Of a DNA stretch of 64,000 nucleotides, positions 1-7,560 are shown piece after piece. Position numbers and translations under genes: made by a program. The DNA is from Kangiella profundi (GTDB taxonomy: Bacteria > Pseudomonadota > Gammaproteobacteria > Enterobacterales > Kangiellaceae): the NCBI RefSeq assembly GCF_002838765.1, contig NZ_CP025120.1, positions 620,001 to 684,000 on the forward strand, given 5' to 3'. Every line of letters begins with the position of its first letter. Position 1 is the stretch's first letter. The notes beneath the pieces are model-generated. The model saw nothing but the letters and a program-made list of their open reading frames with translations, was not told the DNA's origin and made no database searches.

Positions 1-390
1 GATGTGTCTCAAAATAGGGAAACACTGGTATTTTATGAGTCATCTCATAGAATCTTAGACTGTCTGAAAGATTTAAGCGAAATCATGGGGAGTAGGGAGT
101 TAGTAATTGCTCGCGAACTGACCAAAACCTTTGAAACTATTCTAACCGGTACGGCTTCTAGTTTAGCCAAACGTCTGGAACAAGATCTAGATCAGCAAAA
201 AGGAGAGTTTGTCCTGATGGTTTCTGGATCTGACGATAAACCGACAGAAATGGATTCCAATACTCAGACCCTAATGGCTGCTTTACTCGATGAGTTACCT
301 CCAAATAAGGCTGCTAAAATTGTTGCTAAGGTGTCAGGATTAAAGAAAAAGGTCCTATATCAATGGGCCTTAGAGCAGAAAGAAAAATAA
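1..390 (+). CDS. rsmI: RsmI, 16S rRNA 2'-O-methyltransferase, 3' part only
   Basis: This is the C-terminal part of RsmI, which uses SAM to 2'-O-methylate C1402 of 16S rRNA in the decoding centre. The frame is open from the first base, so the true start lies outside the window; a GTG at 4 is an internal codon. About 129 of the roughly 285 residues usual for the family are present. Family hallmarks seen are ETLVFYESSHRILD followed by ARELTKTFETI, the conserved second-domain segment of tetrapyrrole-methylase-fold enzymes. A lysine-rich tail (KKKVLYQWALEQKEK) closes the protein, as in other RsmI. In many gammaproteobacteria rsmI sits next to rnpB and mraZ, which agrees with what follows here. Confidence 0.93.
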   Translation, partial: DVSQNRETLVFYESSHRILDCLKDLSEIMGSRELVIARELTKTFETILTGTASSLAKRLEQDLDQQKGEFVLMVSGSDDKPTEMDSNTQTLMAALLDELPPNKAAKIVAKVSGLKKKVLYQWALEQKEK

Positions 391-488
391 AATTAGTGTC
401 ACTTTTCTCTCTTAACTAGAGTCTTAGTAGGTAACGAAAAGTTCTATAAATTGGAACTTAATGAGTATTAACCGAACTGGAGTTGTTT

Positions 489-983
489 ATGAAATTAATT
501 AAATCAGCAGTTGCTATTTTACTAACGCTTCCGATGATGGCGCTTGCCGGTGAGGTTAAAGTCAGCTGGGGTGATTTTGATGACTTTATTGATGTCCGGC
601 CAGCAAGTGAAACGAAATCAGCTTTTTATAAGCGAGTGAAAACAAGTCTTGAGAAGTCTTTTACCGAGCTTGGTGAAAAACTGCCCGATGGTGCGGTATT
701 CGAGTTCAGGGTTACCGATCTCGATCTGGCAGGCGATGTTCGTTATGGCGGTATTCGCGAATATCGACTGGTGGAGCGAATTTACTTTCCAAAAATGAAG
801 TTTGACTATCAGTTGATTGATGGAGAAGGGAAGATTTTAAAAGAAGGCTCTGAGTCATTGAAAGACATGAACTTTCTTGACCGTATCAGAACTCCTGCAC
901 AGTATCGTAATGATGGTTTTTATTACGAGAAATACATGTTTGAGCAGTGGTTTGATGAGAATATCGTGAGTCAATTTAAATAA
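489..983 (+). CDS. DUF3016 family exported protein
   Basis: A 164-residue protein with a clear signal peptide: lysines at positions 2 and 5, a hydrophobic core, and likely cleavage after ALA at about residue 20. The mature part begins with a VKVSWGDFDDFIDVRP segment typical of DUF3016 proteins, which are exported and of unknown function. I chose ATG 489 because GGAG at 479-482 sits six bases upstream; an in-frame TTG at 483 would put the ribosome site too close. It is monocistronic, with an intrinsic terminator just downstream. No catalytic motif is visible and I assign no function beyond the family. Confidence 0.8.
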   Translation: MKLIKSAVAILLTLPMMALAGEVKVSWGDFDDFIDVRPASETKSAFYKRVKTSLEKSFTELGEKLPDGAVFEFRVTDLDLAGDVRYGGIREYRLVERIYFPKMKFDYQLIDGEGKILKEGSESLKDMNFLDRIRTPAQYRNDGFYYEKYMFEQWFDENIVSQFK

Positions 984-1005
984 GAGTTGTTAAATCAGTG
1001 TTTAG

Positions 1006-1037
1006 AGGCAGGCCATTGAGCCTGCCTTTTTTATTTT
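1006..1037 (+). terminator. Intrinsic terminator after the DUF3016 gene
   Basis: Perfect 8-bp inverted repeat AGGCAGGC/GCCTGCCT (1006-1013 and 1020-1027) with a six-base loop, followed by a T-rich run. It separates the DUF3016 gene from the rnpB promoter. Confidence 0.85.
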
Positions 1038-1040
1038 TGC

Positions 1041-1068
1041 TTGCTTTTTCACCAGTGAAGACTAAACT
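1041..1068 (+). promoter_or_regulatory. Probable rnpB promoter
   Basis: TTGCTT (1041-1046), a 16-base spacer and TAAACT (1063-1068) predict initiation at about 1075, exactly at the 5' end of the mature-like RNase P RNA. A GC-rich stretch (GCCCAC) lies between the -10 and the start. This is a typical discriminator of growth-rate-controlled stable-RNA promoters; that regulation is inferred. Confidence 0.6.
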
Positions 1069-1073
1069 TGCCC

Positions 1074-1426
1074 ACAAGCTGGCCAGACAGTCGCTGCCCA
1101 CCATTTGGTGGGGAGAGGAAAGTCCGGACTTCACAGAGCAGGGTGCCAGGTAACGCCTGGGCGGCGCAAGCCGACGGCAAGTGCAACAGAAAGTATACCG
1201 CCGATGGAATCGAGAGATTCACAGGTAAGGTTGAAATGGTGCGGTAAGAGCGCACCGCACTGCTGGTAACAGTATGTGGCGAGGTAAACCCCACCCGAAG
1301 CAAGACCAAATAGGGTTCCGTATGGCGTGGCTCGCGTTGGAACCGGGTAGGTTGCTTGAGCCATGGAGTGATCCATGGCCTAGACGAATGACTGTCCTTG
1401 ACAGAATCCGGCTTACCGGCCAGCTT
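1074..1426 (+). ncRNA. rnpB: RNase P RNA, bacterial type A
   Basis: Catalytic RNA of ribonuclease P, which trims the 5' leaders of pre-tRNAs. The terminal P1 helix is visible as AAGCTGGCC (1076-1084) pairing with GGCCAGCTT (1418-1426). Conserved core blocks are all present in order: CCAGACAGTCGCTG, GAGGAAAGTCCGGACTTC, CAGGGTGCCAGGTAACGCC, AGTGCAACAGAAAG, GGTAAACCCCACCCGAAGCA, ACCAAATAGGG, and CTAGACGAATGACTGTCC. Size (about 350 nt) and the E. coli-like layout indicate type A. The exact ends are estimated from P1. Its 3' portion is repeated downstream, as listed separately. Long open frames over this locus on both strands are artefacts of its GC-rich sequence. Confidence 0.97.
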
Positions 1427-1465
1427 AATTTTCTAATATTATTCGGAATTCTAAATATCTATAAT

Positions 1466-1533
1466 AGTCATTCGAACGAAATGACTGTCCAAGACGTACT
1501 TTCTACAAGAGAAGCGGCTTACGGGCCAGATTA
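1466..1533 (+). repeat. First downstream copy of the rnpB 3' end
   Basis: ATGACTGTCC (1481-1490), then AGCGGCTTACGGGCCAGATTA (1513-1533, 21 bases with the core given here as GCGGCTTACGGGCC), repeats the end of rnpB (ATGACTGTCC at 1388 and CGGCTTACCGGCCAGCTT up to 1426). A short hairpin AGTCATT/AATGACT (1466-1472, 1480-1486) opens the unit. The copy cannot form a full RNase P RNA because only the 3' terminal segment is present. Similar partial repeats follow rnpB in E. coli. Confidence 0.8.
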
Positions 1534-1571
1534 TTTTTACTTCCTAACCAATTATCAGAATCAAAAGTTCC

Positions 1572-1638
1572 AGTCATTCGTCAATGACTGTCCAAGACAA
1601 ACTTTTCACAAAAGAAGCGGCTTACCGGACAGCTTATA
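1572..1638 (+). repeat. Second downstream copy of the rnpB 3' end
   Basis: ATGACTGTCC at 1584-1593 followed by GCGGCTTACCGGACAGCTTA ending at 1636. Comparing 1481-1533 with 1584-1636 I count 45 identical positions of 53, so the two downstream copies are closer to each other than to the rnpB end itself; both share an AAGAC...AAGAAG insert absent from rnpB. Spacing is 93 and then 103 bp from the same point in rnpB. Confidence 0.8.
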
Positions 1639-1698
1639 GCTTATTGCATTAATCCAATTGTATGCCGATTTACGGTCTTCAAGGGTTATACTAACTCT

Positions 1699-2109
1699 AT
1701 GAACTCTTCTGACTTCTATATTTTGCTGGCCGATTTAATCCTTATCATTCATGCACTCTTCGTGGTGTTTGTGGTGACCGGATTAATAATGATTTTAATT
1801 GGTGGCGTTTTAAGGTGGTCTTGGGTTCGTAACCCCTGGTTTCGGTTGTTGCACTTAATTGCGATTGGTTTTGTTGTCATTCAAACGTGGCTTGGTGCTA
1901 TCTGTCCGTTGACTATCTGGGAAAACGCATTACGAAAAAATGCTGGAGAAGCGGGCTATCAGGGCTCTTTCATTTCATATTGGCTGGAAACAATTCTCTA
2001 TTACCAGTTCCCGCAATGGGTATTTGCTGTAGTTTACAGCTTATTTGGACTTTTGGTGCTGGCCAGCTGGTTTTGGGTTAGGCCAAGACCTTTCAAAAGT
2101 GCGGTTTAA
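1699..2109 (+). CDS. DUF2784 family membrane protein
   Basis: A 136-residue integral membrane protein matching DUF2784. Recognisable segments are ADLILIIHALFVVFVVTG near the N-terminus, RNPWFRLLHL (residues 44-53), the CPLTIWENALR block, YQGSFISYWLE, and a final YSLFGLLVLASWFWVRPRP helix. Three to four hydrophobic helices are visible. The function of the family is unknown. It stands alone, between the rnpB repeats and the mraZ promoter, and no strong ribosome-binding sequence precedes the ATG. Conserved cysteine, histidine and tryptophan positions are those of the family, so the gene looks intact. Confidence 0.82.
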   Translation: MNSSDFYILLADLILIIHALFVVFVVTGLIMILIGGVLRWSWVRNPWFRLLHLIAIGFVVIQTWLGAICPLTIWENALRKNAGEAGYQGSFISYWLETILYYQFPQWVFAVVYSLFGLLVLASWFWVRPRPFKSAV

Positions 2110-2306
2110 TCAGAGCAAACCCATTTTCTGCCTCAAAATGGCTCCAAATGTAAAATCTTAACTTCTAACTTAAAGTAAATTCTAACTTCCCTATCTAATT
2201 TTCTGAAAAATAAGCAGTTTATTTTTGGTTGTTTGTTAGTGCTGACTAACTTCGCTAAGTGTTTGTCAAATAAGGACATTTTTCACATTTTCCATGCAAA
2301 TTTGCC

Positions 2307-2335
2307 TTGCAAAATCAATGCAAACTTCATATAGT
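2307..2335 (+). promoter_or_regulatory. Main promoter of the dcw cluster (Pmra)
   Basis: TTGCAA (2307-2312), a 17-base spacer and TATAGT (2330-2335) form a good sigma70 promoter with initiation near 2342. It lies directly upstream of the repeats expected for MraZ, as in E. coli, and is likely the main promoter for the division and wall genes downstream. Confidence 0.65.
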
Positions 2336-2343
2336 GTAGAGAA

Positions 2344-2378
2344 GTGGAGAAAAGTGTCGCAAAGTGGATCGTAGGGGA
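2344..2378 (+). promoter_or_regulatory. MraZ operator, 10-bp-spaced direct repeats
   Basis: GTGGA (2344), GTGTC (2354), GTGGA (2364) and GGGGA (2374) recur every ten bases, placing them on one face of the helix. This matches the known MraZ site, a series of TGGG-like pentamers separated by five bases upstream of mraZ. Position at the predicted transcription start fits autorepression. The repeats are seen directly; the protein that binds them is inferred. Confidence 0.65.
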
Positions 2379-2477
2379 TCAGTGAAGATCAACGACCAAT
2401 TTGCATAAAACAGCTGAAAACCGGGTAGCATTTCCGGTTTTGGCATAACGAGTCAAAAGTGGGGTTTACATAGAGCC

Positions 2478-2933
2478 ATGTTCCGTGGAGCAACTGCAAT
2501 CAATATGGACGCGAAAGGTCGTATCGCCATTCCGGCGAAGTACCGCTCGCGTTTTGAAGATGTTTGCTCCAATCAAATTGTGGTGACTATTGACCTGTTT
2601 GACCCGTGTTTACTACTTTTCCCGCTTCCCCACTGGGAACAACTCGAAGCAAAACTCGACACTTTTTCTAACACAGACCCTAACCAACGCCGTATTAAAC
2701 GTATGTTACTCGGTCATGCATCAGAGCATGAAATCGATGGTAATGGACGTATTCTACTGCCTCCTGTCCTGCGTGAATACGCACAATTGGAAAAACAATT
2801 ACTTCTAGCCGGCCAAGGCAAAACGTTCCAGATCTGGAATGAAGAGAATTGGCACAAGAAGATTGAACAGGATGTTGAAGCGTTGGCTGAGGGGCCATTG
2901 GATCCAGAAAGTTTACCTGAACTGGCGTTCTAG
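2478..2933 (+). CDS. mraZ: MraZ, transcriptional regulator of the dcw cluster
   Basis: A 151-residue DNA-binding protein with two AbrB-like MraZ half-domains. Each carries the DxxxR signature: D11-R15 in DAKGRIAIP and D87-R91 in DGNGRILLP. MraZ proteins form ring-shaped oligomers that bind the direct repeats in front of their own gene and repress the division cluster. The start MFRGATAINMDAKGR is the standard family N-terminus. The gene is the first of the long operon and is separated from rsmH by two bases. The length is that of the E. coli protein. Confidence 0.97.
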   Translation: MFRGATAINMDAKGRIAIPAKYRSRFEDVCSNQIVVTIDLFDPCLLLFPLPHWEQLEAKLDTFSNTDPNQRRIKRMLLGHASEHEIDGNGRILLPPVLREYAQLEKQLLLAGQGKTFQIWNEENWHKKIEQDVEALAEGPLDPESLPELAF

Positions 2934-2935
2934 TT

Positions 2936-3871
2936 ATGAGCACCGAACAAGAACACGATTCAGTCCTGCTAAATGAGGCAGTGGAGGCTTTAGTGATCGA
3001 CCCGAACGGTATTTATATAGATTGCACCTTTGGTCGTGGCGGACACAGCCGCGCCATTTTGTCACATCTATCACAAGAGGGGCGATTAGTTGGATTTGAT
3101 AAAGATTTACAGGCCATTGCGGTGGGCGAACAACTGCAACAGGAAGATCATCGGTTCAGTATCGTACATGAGAGCTTTTCTCTTTTAGAACAAGAGGTTA
3201 GCAAGCGTGGGTGGGTTGGTGAAGTAACGGGTGTATTAATGGATTTAGGCGTTTCGTCGCCACAGCTTGATCAGGCCGAGCGTGGATTTAGCTTCATGCA
3301 GGATGGGCCATTGGATATGCGCATGGATACCACACGTGGGCAGACAGCTGCGCAATGGGTTGCCAATACCGATGAAGAAGACATGGTCTGGACCTTTAAA
3401 ACATACGGTGAAGAGCGTTATGCCAAACGTATCGCTCGCGCCATCGTAGAAAAAAGAGCAAAAACGCCAATTACCCGCACTAAAGAATTGGCGGACATTA
3501 TTTCAGAAGCGCACCCCCGTTGGGAAAAACATAAACATCCGGCGACGCGTTGTTTTCAGGCCATTCGAATCGCGGTCAATCGTGAGCTGGATGACCTTAG
3601 AGATACTTTGGAGCAGGCGCTTAACATACTTAAGGTAGGCGGGCGGCTGGTAGCGATTAGCTTCCACTCGTTGGAAGACCGTATCGTTAAACAATTTATT
3701 CAGAGGCAGGAAAAAGGACAGGACTTTCCACCTGGTTTGCCGATTACGGAAGACATGATTAATCGTCGTATGAAGAAGGTTGGAAAGTTTACCAAAGCTG
3801 GCGAAAGCGAGCTGGAACGAAATGTACGAGCTCGAAGCGCAGTAATGAGAGTTGCGGAGAAATTGGCATGA
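2936..3871 (+). CDS. rsmH: RsmH (MraW), 16S rRNA m4C1402 methyltransferase
   Basis: SAM-dependent enzyme that N4-methylates C1402 of 16S rRNA, the same nucleotide whose ribose RsmI modifies; both genes fall in this window. The SAM site is YIDCTFGRGGHSRA (residues 27-40), and MDLGVSSPQLDQAERGFSF (from 102) is the family signature. The C-terminus RNVRARSAVMRVAEKL is also typical. At 311 residues it is full length. It follows mraZ by two bases and its stop overlaps the ftsL start by four bases (ATGA), implying translational coupling. Confidence 0.97.
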   Translation: MSTEQEHDSVLLNEAVEALVIDPNGIYIDCTFGRGGHSRAILSHLSQEGRLVGFDKDLQAIAVGEQLQQEDHRFSIVHESFSLLEQEVSKRGWVGEVTGVLMDLGVSSPQLDQAERGFSFMQDGPLDMRMDTTRGQTAAQWVANTDEEDMVWTFKTYGEERYAKRIARAIVEKRAKTPITRTKELADIISEAHPRWEKHKHPATRCFQAIRIAVNRELDDLRDTLEQALNILKVGGRLVAISFHSLEDRIVKQFIQRQEKGQDFPPGLPITEDMINRRMKKVGKFTKAGESELERNVRARSAVMRVAEKLA

Positions 3872-4224
3872 GCCCGGCCAAACTAAAAGAAAAGGTTAGA
3901 GAAACGACGAGTTTGTGGCCTTTTTACAGTTTGCTGGCAACCGTGCTTCGTCGCTTTGGAGTCATTTTTTTAGGAGTACTAGTGGTAGTTTCAGGAATTG
4001 TTATTGCGCATCAGACTCATCAGATGCGTCAGGCGACAATTGCTCTAAAGCAACTAGAAGATGAACAAACAGCACTTGATCTTCAATGGCAGAAGTTAAG
4101 CCTTGAGCAAAGTGCACTATCGGAACACAGCAGGGTCGAGTCGCTAGCTGAAAAACGTTTACAAATGAAACAGTTAGACTCAAGAAATGAAGTTTTGATT
4201 ACGCCCTCGGTTAGAGGTAAATAA
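3868..4224 (+). CDS. ftsL: FtsL, division protein
   Basis: A small bitopic division protein of 118 residues. A cytoplasmic N-terminus is followed by a single transmembrane helix at about residues 30-48 and a periplasmic leucine-rich coiled coil at about 52-95, the arrangement by which FtsL pairs with FtsB and FtsQ. Sequence conservation in FtsL is low, so the call rests on size, topology and position between rsmH and ftsI. It overlaps rsmH by four bases and ftsI by one (TAATG). Confidence 0.93.
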   Translation: MSPAKLKEKVRETTSLWPFYSLLATVLRRFGVIFLGVLVVVSGIVIAHQTHQMRQATIALKQLEDEQTALDLQWQKLSLEQSALSEHSRVESLAEKRLQMKQLDSRNEVLITPSVRGK

Positions 4225-5981
4225 TGAAGAAAGTACAGAACCGTAAATTGAAAACAGTACCGCTTTGTACATGGCGTTATTACGTCATGATTGCGGTATT
4301 GTTGTGCGGTTTTGGTGCTCTAGTGACACGCGCAGCCTATCTTCAAGTGGTTAATGCAGAAGAGTTAGCAGAGGCAGGTGAGTCACGCTCGGTACGTGTT
4401 AAAGGTATATCAAGTCATCGTGGTCTGATCCTGGATCGTAATGGTGTTGAGCTGGCTCGCTCAGTTCCCACCGAGTCAGTCTGGCTTGACCCTAAAACAT
4501 TATTAGCAAACGAAGGCGTGCTGCAAAGTAAAGAATGGAAAGCCTTTGCTGCGGCATTAAAGCGTAATGAAAATCAATTAAATCAATGGGTTAAAGATAG
4601 AGCAGATAAACGATTTGTTTGGCTCGAACGGCATGTTGATCCAAATGTCGGGCTGTATATTAAACGACTGGATATTCCCGGAGTTGAATTTAAAACCGAG
4701 TATCGTCGGTATTATCCAAGCGCTGAATTGACTGCCCATCTTGTGGGCTTTACTGGTATTGATGATAAGGGTTTGGAAGGGGTTGAGAGAGCTTTTGACA
4801 GCTTCCTTACCGGCCAGCCTGGAAGTAAGCAGGTAGTGGTAGATTTATACCGTCGGGTTGTCGAAGAGCGTGGGGTTCTGGCGCAGGCTGAGCAGGGTAA
4901 TGATCTGCAGCTAAGTATCGACTCTCGTATTCAGGCAACTGCCTATAAAGAATTAAAAAAGGCTGTTTTACAAAACGGTGCCAAAGGTGGCTCAGTTGTG
5001 GTGGTTGATGTGGATACCGGCGAAGTTCTGGCTATGGCAAGCCAGCCATCATTCAATCCAAATCGTTCAGACAGCAGACTTCCTGAGTTTACACGTAACC
5101 GTTCCATAACCGATTTATTCGAGCCTGGATCCACCGTAAAACCACTAACAGTAGTCAGTGGCCTTTCAAGCGGTAAATTTTCGACAAACTCTAAGGTGGA
5201 TACTTCACCAGGGCGTATGAAGCTGGGCTATGCCTGGGTTCGAGATCCTCGTAATTATGGGGTCTTGGATCTAGATGGCATCATCAAGAAATCAAGCAAT
5301 ATGGGTGTGTCCAAGATAGCTCTAGAACTTTCTGATGAAGAATTCTTAAGTACCTACTATAAAGTCGGTTTTGGCATGGAAACTGGATTGGGTATTCAGG
5401 GTGAAGCGGATGGAATTCTGGCACCGAGAGCTAACTGGTCAGAACATGAAAAGGCTTCCATGTCTTACGGTTACGGATTTATGGTTAGCCCCATTCAGTT
5501 GGCCCAGGCCTATGCCATTCTTGGTGCTGGTGGTGTGCGCAATCAATTGACGCTTATCAAGCGAACCGATGGTCAGGAATATCCGCAGGAGCAGGTCATC
5601 CAGCCGGAAATCGCACGTGCAGTTGTGAAAATGATGGAAGAGGTAGTTTCAGAAGGTGGCACCGGTACTCAGGCTAAGGTCGAGGGCTATCGGGTCGCTG
5701 GTAAAACAGGTACTTCTAGAAAAGCTGTGCGCGGTGGATATGGGGATGAATATGTAACAGTATTCGCCGGACTTGTACCAGCCAGCGATCCCAAATTTGC
5801 CATTGTGGTCATGGTCGATGAGCCAGCAGGAGATAGCTACTATGGCGGTACGGTATCTGCTCCGGTGTTTTCGAAAGTGGCAGATAAGGCACTGCATTTG
5901 CTGAATATCGCGCCAGACAATAAGTCGCAAAAAAATGCAATCGCTACAGCAACCAATGTGGTGGGAGGTCAGCATGACTAA
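4224..5981 (+). CDS. ftsI: FtsI (PBP3), septal peptidoglycan transpeptidase
   Basis: Class B penicillin-binding protein that cross-links septal peptidoglycan in partnership with FtsW. It has a short cytoplasmic tail, a membrane anchor at about residues 20-37, a pedestal domain with the RGLILDRNG motif, and a transpeptidase domain. The active-site motifs are complete: S303-T-V-K306 (the nucleophile serine), S357-S-N359 and K494-T-G-T497. Its 585 residues match the E. coli protein. The start overlaps the ftsL stop by one base, and the end overlaps murE by eight bases. Confidence 0.97.
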   Translation: MKKVQNRKLKTVPLCTWRYYVMIAVLLCGFGALVTRAAYLQVVNAEELAEAGESRSVRVKGISSHRGLILDRNGVELARSVPTESVWLDPKTLLANEGVLQSKEWKAFAAALKRNENQLNQWVKDRADKRFVWLERHVDPNVGLYIKRLDIPGVEFKTEYRRYYPSAELTAHLVGFTGIDDKGLEGVERAFDSFLTGQPGSKQVVVDLYRRVVEERGVLAQAEQGNDLQLSIDSRIQATAYKELKKAVLQNGAKGGSVVVVDVDTGEVLAMASQPSFNPNRSDSRLPEFTRNRSITDLFEPGSTVKPLTVVSGLSSGKFSTNSKVDTSPGRMKLGYAWVRDPRNYGVLDLDGIIKKSSNMGVSKIALELSDEEFLSTYYKVGFGMETGLGIQGEADGILAPRANWSEHEKASMSYGYGFMVSPIQLAQAYAILGAGGVRNQLTLIKRTDGQEYPQEQVIQPEIARAVVKMMEEVVSEGGTGTQAKVEGYRVAGKTGTSRKAVRGGYGDEYVTVFAGLVPASDPKFAIVVMVDEPAGDSYYGGTVSAPVFSKVADKALHLLNIAPDNKSQKNAIATATNVVGGQHD

Positions 5982-7560
5982 ACCACTGCAACAGTCAGTT
6001 GCATTAAAAAAGATCATCAAGCCGATAGTCAGCGAACAACTATGGAAAGACTATCCGCAATTAGCGGGCATTGAAGTGAACGGATTACAATTGGACAGTC
6101 GTCAAATAAAAACTGGCGAAATGTTTATAGCTTATCCTGGGCATGCCACTGATGGCCGTGAATATATCCAACAAGCCGTTGATACTGGAGCTTCGGTGGT
6201 TCTTTTCGAACAGGATAGAAGTGAAACGATTTTAAAAACCTTGCTCAATGACAACCAGCAAGTGGCAGCCTCCGCCAAGACTCTCTCCGGGGTATATAAC
6301 TATAAGGAGGCTGTTTTAATTCCTGTTAAAAACTTAAGTCAAAATGTCAGTCTGATTGCCGCCCGTTTTTACGGCAACCCGACTAAGAAAATGTCGGTGA
6401 TTGGTGTTACTGGAACCAATGGGAAAACCAGTTGCGCTTATCTACTGGCTCAGGCACTTGAGTTTTTACAATATCCAACATTAATGCTAAGTACTGTAGG
6501 TAATGGTAATCCAACGGAGCTGAAGGCTACTGAAAACACAACGCCTGACGCGATAGCGATTCAGCGTTTAGCTGCTGAATATCTACAGCATAAAAATTAC
6601 CACATGACGATGGAAGTATCGTCGCATGGATTGGTGCAGTCCAGAGTGGCGGCGGTTGCCTATAAGGTCGCGATATTTACCAATTTATCGCAGGATCATT
6701 TGGATTATCACGGTGACATGGAGTCGTACTTCCAGGCTAAAAGACAATTATTTATCAGTGAAAACCTGCAAGTCGCTGTGATTAATGCTGACGATGAATA
6801 TGGACGTCGCTTATTAGCAGATGATCAGATTGTTTGCCGAAAAATTGCTTATAGCTGTAAAGAAAAAGATGACAGTTTGAATATCAGTGACTGGGTTGTC
6901 GCTCAAAATCAAATGTTCAATATGAAAGGCATTCAAGCTGAGCTACATACGCCATGGGGCACAAGTAAATTACGCTCTGGGTTATTAGGTCATTTCAATT
7001 TATCAAACTTATTGGCGGTCGCGTCTGCTTTGGGATTCCTGTTTGGAGATATTAATAAATGGATAGTTGCACTCAATGCTGCCAAGGCTGTGCCAGGTCG
7101 TATGCAAAGCTTTACCAAAGCAGGTAAGGCAACAGTTGTGGTCGACTATGCCCATACACCTGATGCTTTAGATAAAACATTAAGTAGTTTGCGTGAGCAT
7201 TGCGATGGTGACTTATGGTGTGTATTTGGTTGTGGCGGTGATCGCGATAATACAAAAAGACCTCTGATGGGTAGCGTAGCCGAACAGAAAGCAAGCCATG
7301 TGATTATTACTGACGATAATCCTAGAACAGAAAATGCTGATGCTATTGTCGACATGATTCGTCAAGGCATGAGTAACAAGGATGCTGAGTATATTCAAAA
7401 AAGAAAGGATGCGATTAAGTTTGCATTAACTCACAGCGCAGCAAATGACATGATACTGGTTGCTGGAAAGGGTCATGAAGATTATCAGCAAATAGGGACT
7501 AAAAAAGTCCATTACTCGGATTTGGAAACAGTAGCAGACTTAATGGAGGAAATCGCATGA
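5974..7560 (+). CDS. murE: MurE, UDP-MurNAc-tripeptide (meso-DAP) ligase
   Basis: ATP-dependent ligase that adds meso-diaminopimelate to UDP-MurNAc-L-Ala-D-Glu in the cytoplasm. The Mur ligase P-loop GVTGTNGKTS starts at residue 144 (K151). The DNPR motif at residues 448-451 is diagnostic for meso-DAP rather than lysine, so the wall is of the A1gamma type. I chose ATG 5974 because GGAGG at 5964-5968 is correctly spaced; the open frame reaches back to 5935 but has no ribosome site there. The start overlaps the ftsI stop as ATGACTAA. Confidence 0.96.
   Translation: MTKPLQQSVALKKIIKPIVSEQLWKDYPQLAGIEVNGLQLDSRQIKTGEMFIAYPGHATDGREYIQQAVDTGASVVLFEQDRSETILKTLLNDNQQVAASAKTLSGVYNYKEAVLIPVKNLSQNVSLIAARFYGNPTKKMSVIGVTGTNGKTSCAYLLAQALEFLQYPTLMLSTVGNGNPTELKATENTTPDAIAIQRLAAEYLQHKNYHMTMEVSSHGLVQSRVAAVAYKVAIFTNLSQDHLDYHGDMESYFQAKRQLFISENLQVAVINADDEYGRRLLADDQIVCRKIAYSCKEKDDSLNISDWVVAQNQMFNMKGIQAELHTPWGTSKLRSGLLGHFNLSNLLAVASALGFLFGDINKWIVALNAAKAVPGRMQSFTKAGKATVVVDYAHTPDALDKTLSSLREHCDGDLWCVFGCGGDRDNTKRPLMGSVAEQKASHVIITDDNPRTENADAIVDMIRQGMSNKDAEYIQKRKDAIKFALTHSAANDMILVAGKGHEDYQQIGTKKVHYSDLETVADLMEEIA

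Larger units (their letters stand above)
2110..2477 (+). other. Spacer holding the dcw promoter region
   Basis: 368 bp without a gene. The left two thirds are AT-rich and I see nothing specific there, including no convincing terminator for the DUF2784 gene. The right part holds the mraZ promoter and the MraZ-type repeats listed separately, then a leader of about 135 bases before mraZ. Confidence 0.6.

Noticed and set aside
1049..1639. Several open frames on both strands over rnpB and its repeats
   Set aside because: They lie inside the RNase P RNA gene or its 3' repeats, lack ribosome sites and resemble no protein family.
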